DNA from: Calliphora vicina
Lineage: Eukaryota; Arthropoda; Insecta; Diptera; Calliphoridae
Direction of reading: 5' to 3'
DNA length: 64,000 bases
NCBI RefSeq assembly: GCF_958450345.1
Contig: NC_088784.1
Span: 47,069,278-47,133,277, forward strand
The notes beneath the pieces were generated by a model. It worked only from the letters and a program-made list of their open reading frames with translations, searched no databases and was not told where the DNA came from. Of this stretch, positions 11,863 through 23,849 are shown piece after piece (position 1 is the stretch's first letter; every line of letters begins with the position of its first letter). Position numbers and translations under genes: made by a program.

Positions 11863-12564
11863 GGCTATTTGGAGTATGTTTGGAAAACAGATTCAACTAA
11901 AATTTAGAATTTTTATCTACCATCAATACATACTTATGGTAATTTGTAAAATGTACAAACAATTGCGGTAACTTTTAAGTATGTATGTCGGCATCTTCTG
12001 ATAGATTCATTGCTATTATTTAAGGATAAACAATCAAAAACTAACTTGGGTACTTGTATATTTTTTACCTATCTTTTCCTTTCAACGATAATATAAAAGT
12101 CCTTCCCGCCAATAAGTAATTGTGCACGCATCTCGATAAGTTTAGTATTGCCTTTTTCTTGCTATTCTTGTTTATTGTTATTTTGTAATTCCAATAGAAT
12201 ACCAGTAGTTACTAGTCTGCAGTTCCGTTTGTCTTTGTAAAAGCATAGTTAATTGTACGATTTGGAAGATTTTGTGTGTCTTCTAAAGCGTGGGTATTAA
12301 TGTGCATATGCCAATAAGAAAAATAAAACAAATAACAATTGCGGTTCCAATGACAATGACTGTGATAATATGTATTTTCGTGAGGATCTGTGCATTGCCA
12401 TGACAATAGTAGGTAATATTGAAATGTGTAAACAACAATGGATACGAAATACACACGACAAATGTACAGTGACGGCAACTTAAATAGCACATTTTGTGAA
12501 AAACTAAACATATTTTGGTAAGAATTAGTCTTCTGAATTCCCAATTATTAGCGGTATTCACAAT
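11863..12564 (+). other. Proximal intron sequence, nothing recognised
   Basis: Intronic DNA directly after the donor. Overlapping minus-strand frames at 12212-12561 have no recognisable motif and look fortuitous. No repeat termini seen. Confidence 0.4.
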
Positions 12565-12684
12565 GTACTTGGCCTGGTTATGTAGTAAAAGAGCACAATA
12601 TCAAAAAACTAAAAACAAAATACATTAGAAATTGAAATGTTTGTCAATAAATAGCTCTGATGCTTTTTTTTATTAGGCCAAGTA
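12565..12684. mobile_element. Short TIR element, ~120 bp
   Basis: gtacttggcctggt at 12565 is mirrored by taggccaagtac ending at 12684, giving an ~11-14-bp inverted repeat around an AT-rich centre. No target duplication seen, so it may be a MITE or a chance stem. Confidence 0.45.
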
Positions 12685-13475
12685 CTCTACGCTATTGATA
12701 AATTCACTGAAGTTTATTGTTTGGGGAAAAGGTAATTCCTATGCGCATTTCATCTCAACACATTACGGACGCTGTCACTTTTGTTTATTAAAAATTATTG
12801 CATTATTGTTAGTTAATAATTAACAACACTGTATGCATTCCTGAAAATATCTCAATGTTATTAAGGGTAATCATTTAAACGCTTAAGTTTCCCATTTGTT
12901 CAAATTTGTTCAAATTTGAGCAAAGTGTTTCAAAATTTTTGTGCAATTTTATACATAAAATTCTAAATTTTTATAATTTTAATTCGATTCGATTTTCACA
13001 CAAATATTCACAAATAGAAAATATCAGAGACAGAAAATAATTGTTATTTATGCAATTTTAAATTCTAAAAATCGGTATGAACAATTTTTTTTTGATTTAA
13101 ATAGAAATAAGATCCCTTTCACACCAGGCAATTTATTTGCGTCTGTTTTTCATTTTCAAAAACATGAATGAAAAAATAAACCAACTTGCTGTGTATCAGC
13201 AAGTCTGTACTCAAATTTTAAAAAAATATGTTCTTTACCCGAACTTATCTCTGACATCGACAAACACAAAAAATGCACAGAAGACTTGCGCAGTTAGCTT
13301 TTAAATGCTTTCAAAAATGTAGAATATTTAATACTGGTAAGCGATGTTTAGTTATTTCTAAAAATAGATGATGATTATATGATTATGTAACTTCAATGTT
13401 GTGGGTGTGATATTATATGCCCAGAGGTAAGCAGAACTGGAGCTGTGGGATGAACTAAACGTACATGAACATGAC
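12685..13475. other. Intronic spacer, nothing recognised
   Basis: AT-rich, no gene. Contains a small direct repeat (gttcaaattt) at about 12899-12918. Confidence 0.4.
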
Positions 13476-13580
13476 GTGTTGTTGTTGTTGTAGCAGCAGT
13501 GATTACTGAGTTGACAGCCCTTGGCCGAGTGAACTCGGGCCATTACGGTGCGTAGAACCGGCTGTCGTGTGAATGACAAA
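13476..13580. repeat. Dispersed repeat with gttgttgttgtagcagca
   Basis: The block gttgttgttgtagcagcag, followed by ccttggccgagtgaactcggg and cggtgcgtagaaccggctgtcg, resembles a repeat common in acalyptrate and calyptrate flies, probably a LINE- or SINE-derived tail (from memory, unverified). It is markedly more GC-rich than its surroundings. A short stem is possible between ccgagtgaactcgg halves. Confidence 0.5.
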
Positions 13581-14279
13581 CATGACGTAATGTTCGTTGC
13601 CTAAATTATCTTCATGTGGCGTAGAAGTGTTTTTACTTGAATTTGATTATCAGACAAATCTATGCAAATTTTTCATTTTTGCCATATATTTCTAGGTATT
13701 TTAGACTTTTTACATTATTGAACACAAATTTTGTTAAGATGTACTCTACACAGGAGTAATTGTAAAAGTTTTCGTTGAATAATTCCTATAATGCCTCAAT
13801 CATTTGTATCATAATACTTTTTATTAAATTTGATTCAAAAATAAAAATAATATGATGATTTTTATATGATTTTTGTTTATAAACGAAATTGTTATGAACG
13901 AAACCTAAAATAAAAATCATAAATAATACTAGAAATAATTTATATTTTCAAATGCGAATAATTCCTAAGCTATAAGAGATAGTTGATAGCCACGACCAGG
14001 TATTTTGTAGTGATCGATGAGGAGATTCTATATGTGTAATTTTTTTGAAATCGGAACACAAACGAAGAAATAGGATCGTTTTAAAATCGAGACCTACTTT
14101 GGGGACCCCTGGACGCACCTCTGGTGACTCATGCGGTCAAATTCAAACCTTAAACTCGACAACACTTCTTCTTTGCACATGTTAAATTTAATTCAAATCG
14201 GACTAAGGGTTTAGATTTATATCCCCCTTTTTTTTCTATACCACCGTGCACTGAACGATGTAGCCAATTACTGCCAGTT
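13581..14279. other. Intronic spacer, nothing recognised
   Basis: AT-rich intron sequence without a recognisable gene or terminus. The minus-strand frame at 14150-14356 has no motif. Confidence 0.35.
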
Positions 14280-14850
14280 ATGTATTTTGATAAAATATTA
14301 GGGGATATTTGTATTATTTTTTGTGAATAAAATAAAAAGTTGTGGACCAATTTCAATTATTTAGAGCTTGTTTTCTGAAACTTCGTTTTCTAAATCTATA
14401 ATAAAAATTAAGAGCGTATATGCAAAATGGAGCAAATCGGGAAATATTTCAATTATTTAGAGCTTGTTTTCTGGAACTTCGTTTTCTAAATGTATAAAAA
14501 AAATTAAGAGTTTAGAAAACCAAAAATTTCGAAATTTTTCTAAAAAATTATTTTTTTTTGCCAAAAATAAATTATATTTCTAAAACGACTGCGAAGACTA
14601 TAAACATGTTAAGCTTTACTTGAAGATAATTTCGTTGCGGAATTTCGTTTTTTTTCAGTTTATTCAATAAACTAAATCGTTTTTTGAGTTACGCGATATA
14701 TGTTGTGCAACCTCCTCCATTTTCGAAATAACGGTATATCTCGAAAATACGATCTAACCTAAAAAAATGGTTAGCACCACTGAATTCAGCGTACCCGAAT
14801 TAGTTTAAGCCGCTGGGTGCCTCTCTTAACAGAAAAAATTTGACAATTTC
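14280..14850. repeat. Dispersed repeat patches
   Basis: Two near-identical ~70-bp phrases (caattatttagagcttgttttctg, at about 14352 and 14450) form a direct repeat; the first resembles 850-950. The block gaattcag-gtacccgaattagttta at about 14782-14830 recurs at about 29053-29110 with the same downstream gggtgcc. These are shared interspersed repeats with no coding content. Confidence 0.6.
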
Positions 14851-15167
14851 GTGCATAGTGTTATTATTAAAACTAAAAAACTATTCATTTGAAAAAAAAT
14901 ATATAAATAAAACATTACACAAATGTACTAATTTGTAACAAATTAAAAACATCAATTTTAAACAAAATAAAATAACAAAGTACATTTCAAAATAGCTACG
15001 TTAGGGTATGGCAATAATAAGTACAGTATTTGGAATATTTTTATAATGTAACATTAAACATTAAAATGTTACACAAAAATACTAATATTTAAAAAATGCA
15101 TTTTACATTTAAATTTTAGCTATTATATTTTACCAAAATGTTTAGTGTTTCAGGTAAAAAATAATGG
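14851..15167. other. Intronic spacer, nothing recognised
   Basis: Very AT-rich sequence with no gene and no repeat boundary. Confidence 0.4.
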
Positions 15168-15330
15168 GTCGATTATGGATGGCAATCGAATTTCAGTTGC
15201 GTTGTCAGTTGCCTAAATTGTATTACAGATGGCAACTGGCAGCATCATTTTCTGTGGTCAAATGGCAAACAGAAATTTGTGGTTGCCTTCTGGCAACGCA
15301 AATGTTGTTCGGTTGCCATCCATAATCGAC
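15168..15330. mobile_element. MITE, ~163 bp
   Basis: gtcgattatggatggcaa at 15168 is matched by an inverted ttgccatccataatcgac ending at 15330, an 18-bp perfect terminal inverted repeat. The interior repeats tggcaac and gttgcc several times in both orientations. Target duplication not resolved. No coding capacity. Confidence 0.8.
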
Positions 15331-16291
15331 ACATACAAGTTTTGGTAGTAAAAAGCATTCAGAATAAAATTTGGCAGATAACTAGTTTACTATCGTTTTT
15401 TTTACAGGAGAAGGTTTTTATTATTTATTTCTATTATTTATGAAGAGTCTTCATTTAAGACATATTTTGTAATTTTCTTATGACGAAGGGTTTTTTCATT
15501 TAATAAACAATATTTTTTGTAATATATATCTTTTTAAGTCATTATTATATAGTCCCGAAGAAAATTTTTTTCTAAAAATGGAAAAATATAGGTACTTTTT
15601 TGGGAAAAAACTTAAAAAATACTTTTAATGTATGTAACTTTTTGTACGTACAAGATAACTGTCAGCAAGATGTTTTGATTTTATTCAGAATTTTATAGCA
15701 AAAATAGCTTATATGTTTAAAAAAAATTCGACCCTCCATAGGCTCCCAATATCTTAAAAAAAATAAATAAATATACCTTAATATCTCTTTAACTAAAAGA
15801 GATAATGTTTTTTGTAGATCTGCTTAAGGACTATTTATATGTATTTTAAATTTCAGCTCAATCGGATCATACTTGGATTTTTGGCGATTTTTTTTTTAAA
15901 AATGTGAGCGTAAAGATCATTATTTACAACTTTGGTATCTTTTTGAAATTTTCCGATAAAAATTTTCTTAGAATATTTTAATCCTTAAATGTCCATTTTG
16001 AAAGGACTTTTTTGATTTTCTCTAAAAAGTGTCAAAGAGGTGATAGATAAAATTCCACAATATAAATCTGACAATAAGAATTCTCTCAGACATTAACTTA
16101 CAACATTTTTTTCAGTTAATATAATGCACCCTTCGATCAAAAAACTAAAACTTTGACCCAGTGTAAAAAAAATTCAGACCAGCTGGACTATAAGTTTATT
16201 CTACAAAAATAATATACTCAACATTGCCTTTCAGAATTATAGTGTCGCTATTCTGTTCCCATCAAAAACTCTCAATTTGTTGGACAGTGTT
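15331..16291. other. Intronic spacer, nothing recognised
   Basis: AT-rich DNA with long runs of A and T. No gene, no clear terminus. Confidence 0.35.
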
Positions 16292-16754
16292 ATTAGACTT
16301 GGGTAGTTCATGAACGATTCCATTATTCGAACTAAATGAACTAGTTCAAATCGTTTGCTCACTTAAGTACATATTGAACTATTAACTAAAATATTTCAAA
16401 TGTACTCTCTTAACTAAATGCGTGTTTTCGTTTTTCCTGCTTCTTTTTATACGAATTGTCACATAATGCCGAAAAAATAAGGGTCATAATGGATAGAATC
16501 TGTTCTCAGAATTATACGGAAACTGACAGCAAATTAAAAACCCAAGGAGCATTTTAGCTCCAGTATCATATCTGTTGTTTTAGTTCAGTTAGGCAATTTT
16601 AATATAAGAAATGTATCACTCGTTTCTTTTTTTTATAAATAGGTAGTTCAAAAGTCAAAAAGAGCGATTGAAATAGAATAGCTACCTAGTTAACTTTTGA
16701 ACTATGAACTAAAATGAGCGGTCATTGAAATGAACTATTAAGCACAAGTCTAAT
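16292..16754. mobile_element. MITE, ~463 bp
   Basis: The left end attagacttgggtagttca and the inverted right end tgaactattaagcacaagtctaat share attagactt and tagttca around a short variable stretch. The interior repeats gaacta/tagttc in both orientations, as in many MITEs with subterminal repeats. Because the ends are themselves ATTA-rich, the target duplication cannot be fixed. Confidence 0.65.
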
Positions 16755-17092
16755 AATTATATTATAACTTTTAAAAACAATATATTTTTCAGTTTTTTTT
16801 AAAGAAATTTTAGCATAAGCGACAAACCCCTGTCACAAAAATAACAAAAAAAATTTCAAGTGCACTAAGCTAAAATTTTTTTTGTAGCGTGACCATCAAA
16901 TTTTCATAAATGATGCAAATGATGCCAATGAATTCATTTATTAAAAAAAACGCTGTATGAAAAATGTTTCGCTGGAGTTTTTTTTAGCGGGAGTGGCTCG
17001 ATATTACACCTATACTTCTTGATAAGCTCATCACTGGGCATCCAGTCTTCCAAATCTGCATTCAACAAATTTTGTGCTAAAAGCATGGACTC

Positions 17093-18729
17093 TAGGGTGG
17101 CCCTTAATAAACGAAAGTTGGATTTTGGCCATTCTCACCCTCCTGTTTGGTGAACATTAGTAAAAAAATCATCCTGAAAAAATTTTAGGTAAATCGGTTG
17201 GGGATAAGACGTGCCGCAAGCCCTCTGAAGTTTTGAGATGCATTTACAAGGGGAAAAAATTCATTTTTTTCAGTTTTCGTAAAAATTTTGCCATTAAAAA
17301 ATTACCGAAATTGGTCAAAAAATGTTAAAGTTATTAAAAATTCGCCAGGCCATTAACGTGTCTCAGGCAACTAGAATAAGAAAGGTAGGAACAAAATTAA
17401 CATATTTTGATAAATATTAAAATTAAATCTAATTTTTACTTAAAATATGTATATGAGTTTTTGTCTTCGTAGGATACCGCTAACCTATTCTTAGGTATGA
17501 ACAAAAAAATAAATTTTTTTTAACGGCAGTTTCAAAACTCCATTTTCAAATTTTTAAAAATTTTGTTAAACAAATTACAGAATTTGTTGATCATCTCATT
17601 GGGATTTATTAAGAATATAATAGGGAATAAAAATGTGAAAAAATTATGAAAATATCTCTTATAGTTTTTCCGTACCTGCGATTTAAATTTTGAAATTTTC
17701 TATATACTATAATATTCTGAAAAACTTATTCAGAATATTATAGTCCAGATAATTTTAAATATACTCTGGAACTTTTAATAAAATCGGAAAACGTTAACCC
17801 TTAAATCGTGAAGGTCAAAGGTCAAATGTTTCAATATTTGGAATTTCTCTTGGAAAGATTTCGAAATGTTGTATATTTTTGGGCAGATTTTGATGAAATT
17901 TAACAAAAATATAACACAAAGCCTAGTATTTACAAAACCCTATATAGCACTTGGGGTTAAAATGACCCCAAACTTCTAAAACCATAAAAAATTATGATTT
18001 TAAAAGTTTGGGGTCATTTTAATCCCAAGTGCCATTAAGCGTTAATTTCCATTCTTGTGCTGTTATTATAAACCCTAGAGTTTATGTTATTGTTTAAGTT
18101 TCATCAAAATCGGAAAAACTATAATATTCTTAATAAATCCCAATGAGATGATCAAAAAATTCTGAAATTTGTTTAACAAAATTTTTAAAAATTTGAAAAT
18201 GGAGTTTTGAAACTGACATTAAAAAAAATTTATTTTTTTGTTCATACCTAAGAATAGGTTAGCGGTATCCTACGAAGACAAAAACTCATATACAAGTAAA
18301 TATGGACATATTTTAAGTACAAATGAGCTTTAATTTTAATATTTATCAAAAAATGTTAATTTTGTTCCTACCTTTCTTGTTATAGTTGCCTGAGGCACGT
18401 TAATGGCCTGGCGAATTTTTAATAACTTTAAAATTTTTTATCCAATATGTGTTTTTTATGTCTCATTAGAACGACAATTGCGTACACATTTCTATTCTTT
18501 TAAATTAAATTGCAAAAGTAATTTTTTAATGGCAACATTTTTATAAAAACTGAACTGAAATGCATTTTTCCCCTTGTAAATGCATCTCAAAACTTCAGAG
18601 GGCTTGCGGCACGTCTTAACCCCAACCGATTTACCTAAAATTTTTTCACGATGATTTTTTACTAATGTTCACCAAACTGGGGGGTGAGAATGGCCAAAAT
18701 CCAACTTTCGTTTATTAAGGGCCACCCTA
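17093..18729. mobile_element. Palindromic (foldback) element with 8-bp target duplication (family PAL)
   Basis: The ends tagggtggcccttaataaac and its inverted counterpart finish at 17093 and 18729, flanked by a perfect direct repeat atggactc (17085-17092 and 18730-18737). The 1637-bp element is close to a full palindrome about a centre near 17911. Inverted partner blocks include the cttgcggcacgtctta, caaaactccattttcaaatt and cccaatgagatgatca phrases, and the middle contains cacttggggttaaaatgacc and its mirror. The 8-bp duplication suggests hAT-type mobilisation (inference). Interior text recurs at 23850-25034, 32598-37522, 41215-41370 and 63355-64000, with different outermost ends. Confidence 0.9.
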
Positions 18730-18998
18730 ATGGACTCACATGCATATAATCTATTTAAAATATTATTGACCCTATTTGTTGAATTTCCTATTCTGTGACA
18801 AAATTCATCCAAATTAGAAATTCTAAATGTTATTCTTATGTTTTATCATTAATTTATTTTATAACATTTTTAGTTTATATATTAAAGTATCTGGGTCAAT
18901 TTTTATATCATTGTATTCCGAAATCAATTCAAAATAGTTTATTTCCTTATAGGAATTAAAATAAACTTTAAAACTGAAATCTTTTTATTAATTATTGA

Positions 18999-19139
18999 AG
19001 GGCCTGGCTCATTAAATGCGAACGAACATTTTCTTTCTTATTTTATATTGAAAACAATAAAAAAAATTAAAATTTATTTGTTGTTTTCAACATAAAATGA
19101 GAAAGAAAATGTTCGTTCGCATTTAGTGAGCCAGGCCCT
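18999..19139. mobile_element. Hairpin MITE, ~140 bp
   Basis: A near-perfect palindrome: gggcctggctcattaaatgc at the left and its complement at the right, with the match running inward through gaacgaacattttctttct to give ~60-bp arms around a short AT-rich loop. No target duplication was resolved. It sits inside the possible decayed coding region. Confidence 0.82.
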
Positions 19140-19370
19140 AAATTCTTGAAATTATTTCTTTACAGAGTTTTTGATAAAAATTTAATATATTGGTTTTTAA
19201 TTTAATAATACAAGTTTTTGAAAGCTTTTCAGAACATATCTCGGGTCCAATATATATATATATATGTATATATTTAATATTTCTTTAACATGTGGAACAT
19301 CAAAATAATTACAAAATTTGTAAATATTTTTAATGAAATACTAGAAACAAGATATATTATTTGCGATGAT

Positions 19371-20470
19371 TCACTTAGAAATTTGTCATAGTTTTTAGTA
19401 CGTATACTAAAAATTTTAAATAAATGTTTGTTTTAGTGAACAAACCAAAAAGGGAACAAAATGGGTCAAAAATTTTAAAAATTGACAGATTTAGTGTCAC
19501 GGTAGTTGAAAAAGGGTCAAATTGCGACTTTTGTCGCACAACCGTAATGCATTTAACGAGCATAAATCTCTTAAAAATGTTGGTAGCTACTAATAATTTA
19601 GTCATAGCTCCAATATAAGGTCCTCTTCCGAAAATCACTTTAATGAGCATATATCTCTTAAAAATGTTGATATAAACAAAAATTTCAACACAAATAACTT
19701 TAATATAGACCAGTGCACACTGGGCCAGAGATCCCATTTTTTGGCCATAATTAGAGCAGTGGATGTATGAAATAAATAAATATCAGATATAAGGTTTTCG
19801 GTGACGCTGATTACGATTCTGCAAAAAAAAAAGTCAAAATTCAAAATGGCGGTCAAAATTTTTAAAAATTCAATTAATTAAATTTTTATTGAACACGTTT
19901 TGTAGACCTATGGTCACTGATTACAAATATGAAGTCAGATTTTGAAAATTGAATAAACTGAATCCAAAATGGCGGATCAAACATAAGAAAAAATTAAATA
20001 TTTCATTTCTTAGAATTATTTAAGATGAAGTTATTATGAAATCATTGGCTTATGTATTACAGGCATAAAACAATGCCATACCTTAATTAAATTTGAAATA
20101 CTTGAAATATTAAAAATGGCGGATCAAATATGGCGGTCATCAATTATTATTTATTGTTATTATATATAACTATTACTGAAAATATATAATTAAGATAACT
20201 GGATAATTATGAATCTTAATTCTTATTGCTAAAAACTAAAAATGAGAATCCAATATCCAAATTAGTAATATGAAAATTATTCAGCCAAGTATGTTTTCTA
20301 ACTAAGTGGTAGTAAATTAATTTTTTTTTGTTTTTTATTAGAAAAGTAATAATTAATAATATTAAAAAGTAATATACATATAGTAAGTAAAAATGCGAAA
20401 TAATATTAATAACAATAAATAAAAATAATAAAAAAAATTATAGAAATTCATTAGGGAAATTAATTTTTAA
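19371..20470. repeat. Interspersed repeat tract with 'aaaatggcgg' motifs
   Basis: aaaatggcgg recurs at about 19843, 19969 and 20114, and again near 28857 and 29014, always next to tcaa/gatc text. The blocks tcatagctccaatataaggt (about 19602) and ccagagatcccatttttt (19723) recur as related or inverted copies at about 23038 and 21830. These mark a dispersed repeat family common in this window. No gene. Confidence 0.5.
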
Positions 20471-20474
20471 TAAA

Positions 20475-20699
20475 TTAATCCTTTTCGGTCATAAGTTCCA
20501 AGTTACTTAATCCGTTAAATTGTTCTAGTAGATCCCAATCATTCTCTTCATTTTCTATAAAATTATTTGCTTTTGAAATTTCGGGTATAGCTAGTAGATT
20601 AATGGCAGCTTCTGGGAGTGGTATATGTTTGTTTCGGCCTATTCTAAAACATAAGCTTTCCGTAGATATTTTGGGATATATCTAACGGTAATAAAATAC
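20475..20699 (-). pseudogene. Unidentified C-terminal open frame
   Basis: Reading the minus strand from about 20699 to the stop at 20475-20477 gives an open frame that looks coding: CFRIGRNKHIPLPEAAINLL, then an acidic tail with ENEENDWDLLEQFNG and LELMTEKD before the stop. There is no start codon and the frame is closed just upstream, so it would be a fragment or last exon. I cannot assign a family. It lies 1.1 kb from the decayed minus-strand frames at 16930-19370 and could belong to the same lost gene or transposon (inference). Confidence 0.3.
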
Positions 20700-20774
20700 T
20701 ATTTTACTCAAGATTTTTTTTTCAGAATAACTATAAATATCGGACATTCGACAGTAGTTAATATAACTTATCTT

Positions 20775-21175
20775 ATATATAAATAGGCCACACGTTTTTT
20801 TGTGGTACACTTTTAAGTATGTTATTGTCCACCAATATTGATGAAACATATATGGTTTAAAAGGTTTTTTCTCTAGATGTGCACAATATAAAAAAATATT
20901 TAAAAAATCTTTCCATAAAAGTGGTAAAAAGCGTTTTAAAAGTGGTCGAATTTCGGCCACCGGTCGATCCTAGTATATATAAATAGGCCACACATTTTTT
21001 TGTGGTACACTTTTAAGTATGTTATTGTCCACCAATATTGATGAAACATATGTATATGATCTAATAGGTTATTTTCTCTAGATATGCACAATATAAAATT
21101 TTTTTTTAAAAATTCTTTCAATAATATTGTTAAGAAGCATTTTAAAAGTGGTCGAATTTCGGCCACGGGACGATA
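20775..21175. repeat. Tandem duplication, two ~195-bp units
   Basis: The text ataggccacac-tttttttgtggtacactttt, then taagtatgttattgtccacc and gtggtcgaatttcggccac, occurs twice in direct orientation, with unit starts about 20783 and 20988. The second copy has small insertions. Both give similar minus-strand frames (MAEIRPLLK...YWWTITYLKVYHKK), which is a consequence of the duplication and not evidence for a gene. Confidence 0.75.
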
Positions 21176-21845
21176 CTAGTAAATATAAAAAGACGTTAAA
21201 CAGATATTGAATTTGTCATTTTTTTTAAGTGTGAGACTAATATCTGCCAATTTTATCATCAAAATGTTATATTACTAAAAATTAATTTTAATTTTTTCAT
21301 TAAATTTTTACATGGTAAAAATATCCTGAGTTTCAACGACTATTTTTATATTATCGGCAATAACTCTTAAGTTTATGAACGGTCGCAGACGGTCGCAAAA
21401 TTCTGGACAGCGAACATATCAATGCGTCGATTGGTGCTATAACCATTAAAATATCCTCTGGCACTGCTTGGCACTTGGTTTTGAAACTTAAAGTTTTTGG
21501 AAAAAATCATATTTATAAGGTTAAATAAAAAATTTTTAATAATTATCTTCAAATTACAAATAATTTTCATTTTTATTTTAAGCACCAGTTCCATCTGTTT
21601 AATTAACTATCATTTCATGTAACTTTTTTTGACTCATGTGAATATTATATAATATTTTTGAAATATAAATTATATTCACAAAAATATGAAAATCTGAATT
21701 TGACCTCATGTCATTTGTAAACGGTGACCCACAATGATACAAAATTTTACTGGTGTAAAGCTCAAAGTCCCCAGACTTGAAATATATAACTTTTTTTCTT
21801 CTCTACCTGAAATGGACTTTTTGCCAAAAAATGGCATCTCTGGCC
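21176..21845. other. Intronic spacer with repeat flank
   Basis: No gene. The end, at about 21815-21845, matches in inverted form the ggccagagatcccatttttt block at 19720, so the hAT-like element that follows landed in an older dispersed repeat. Confidence 0.4.
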
Positions 21846-22986
21846 CAGTGTTGCCAATTCATGGTGAACAAAAAAGGCTAAATTTAGAAAAAAAGGCTAA
21901 AAAGTGGCTAAAAAAGGGCTAACATTTTTAACTAAAAAAATACATACATTTGATACAAAAAACAACTTAGAATGTTGCATTTGGCTATGCCGAATAGAAA
22001 AACAAAAATGTATGAATATAACACACGTTCAAATGCAAGAAAATAAGAATATTTATTCCTGTATGTTGATCTTTAACTTTAAAAATAACGTAATATCATA
22101 TGCCGATGTTTTTAAAGCCTCGTATTTGTCACCTGGCCTGCAAAATGCTCCTAGACAATTTTTTTATATGAAAGACAAATTATGTATAAAGTAATCCTTT
22201 GTGATAACTTCGATGGAGAATATTTTGATAAGTGAATATGGCAAATATGTCCGTCGCCGGACAGAATTGATTTTCATTGGCAAAAACATAAATTTTGCCA
22301 TTAGTTAGTAAACATATCAAAACTAAGATACACAAAATATTTAAACATAAATATTTAATTTAATTTTTGAAAAAAGTTAATTTTCTATATTTGATCAGAT
22401 AAAATTATCATAGCTAAATTATTATCGATAATGAACTGAATTTTTCTTTCTAAATTGGTTGGATTGTAGTCTTTGAAAACGGTATACTACATGGCATGTG
22501 TTATAAAATATTTGTTAAAGTACTATATTTACGTCAATACATCGCCCAGATAAAGTTAAAAGTATTCTCTTTAACCCTATATATGATTTTATATACGGCC
22601 TGATCCGAGCGTAAAACATTAACATATTTATTCACAATTTTTATTCAAATAACGTCAATTTTCTCTATATTAGTTATGGCATTTTTTTAATGTATGGAAG
22701 GCCCAACAATTTGTATGTGTTAAATAGTTTACTGGTTCAACATTTTTAGTTAATTTTTGTCATAATATACCTGCCAAATTTTTTGAACTGATTTTATTAA
22801 TTTTCAACAGCAAAAATTTCAGATCATTAGAGTAAATATATAATTTTCATTAGAGTAAATATATATGGCTAAATGAAAATAAAAAAGGCTAAAAAAATGG
22901 CTAAAGGCTAAATTAATTTTTTTGTGGCTAAACAAGATTGAAAAGGGCTAAATTTAGCCCAAAAAAGGGCTAAATTGGCAACACTG
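21846..22986. mobile_element. hAT-like MITE, ~1.14 kb
   Basis: The left end cagtgttgccaatt and the inverted right end aattggcaacactg are a perfect 14-bp TIR of the CAGTG type common in hAT elements. Subterminal sequence is crowded with aaaaaggctaaa repeats on the left (21870-21925) and on the right (22865-22980). An 8-bp duplication is not apparent, so the superfamily rests on the TIR. No transposase. A short related end (gcgctaaattggcaacgctg) is at 25213-25232. Confidence 0.72.
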
Positions 22987-23849
22987 ATATAGACATACAT
23001 CGAATGTCCTAATTTCATGGCGATGGGTCCATAATTGGTCATAGCTCCCATATAAGGCCCTCTTCACGAAAATAAATTATTGAAATTTTAAAGAAAAATG
23101 ATTTTGCTCATTTTCTTAGTTTGGGGTATTATATGGTTGTGCTTGACCGACTATATTTTCATACTTGTTATTATTATAACTCTTTACTACTATTATCATT
23201 ATTTATTAAATTTTATTGAAAAATAAAATGTTTCTAATAATAAAATTTTCTAAAAAAATCAACATTTTATTTAAATTGTTTTTTAATTATTCGACAAAAA
23301 CATGGACTCAGAAAGGCTTTTATGTTATACAATACAATAAAAACTCAGTTATTTGTTATAAATTTTATATGCAAATTGCAAAAAAAAAGTTATAGAGTTT
23401 TGGCCGCTATTTTTAAATTTGCCACACTGTGCGGCGCACTGTAACTCAGGCTTGTTTTTCCTCGGCAAAAACTCTGTAACTTTTGAACATATAGAGATAT
23501 TTTTGATGGAGAGATATTTTCTTAAATTTTTTTGTTTTTTTAAATTTGCTTATAAAAAAGTTATTAGCTGAAGAAAATAAGTATGAAAGTATGGTCGGTC
23601 AAGCTACACTATAATTTATTTTGTAGAATGATTTTCGGAAGAGGGCCGTATATATTATAGACCTATCGCCATAAAATTAGGTCATGTGATTTCATTTCAT
23701 GTGATTTGGCCACAATAATGGCCAAAATAACAATATTACATAGTAAAACAATAATACCTGAGAATATAATTAATCATATAAAAATAATTCGAAAAGTTAC
23801 TTAAAATATATATGTACAATGTACATATATATTTTAAGTAACTTTTCTT
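22987..23849. repeat. Dispersed repeat with inverted gaccgactatattttcatacttg ends
   Basis: At 23145-23170 the text cttgaccgactatattttcatacttg appears and at 23578-23610 its complement, aagtatgaaagtatggtcggtcaag. The two bracket ~430 bp. The adjacent phrases cataattggtcatagctccc and aggccctcttc also recur in this window. I recall such sequences as abundant in calyptrate fly genomes but cannot name the element. Confidence 0.5.

Larger units (their letters stand above)
16930..19370 (-). pseudogene. Possible decayed coding sequence split by two transposons
   Basis: With the elements at 17093-18729 and 18999-19139 left out, the minus strand reads as a patchwork of coding-like frames. Examples are LDEFCHRIGNSTNRVNNILN (about 18800-18740), NLLNADLEDWMPSDELIKKY (about 17065-17010), and YKEINYFELISEYNDIKIDP (about 18955-18890). 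The frame directly spanning the target site of the palindromic element stays open. Other joints need frameshifts or cross stops. I do not recognise the protein. It could be a decayed transposon or virus-derived gene, a host pseudogene, or chance. Confidence is low. Confidence 0.3.

Noticed and set aside
12212..12561. Two overlapping minus frames of ~100 codons
   Set aside because: Cys/Tyr/Phe-rich AT-driven translation without motifs, start context or repeat support.
14150..14356. 68-codon minus frame
   Set aside because: No motif; overlaps a dispersed repeat shared with 850-950.
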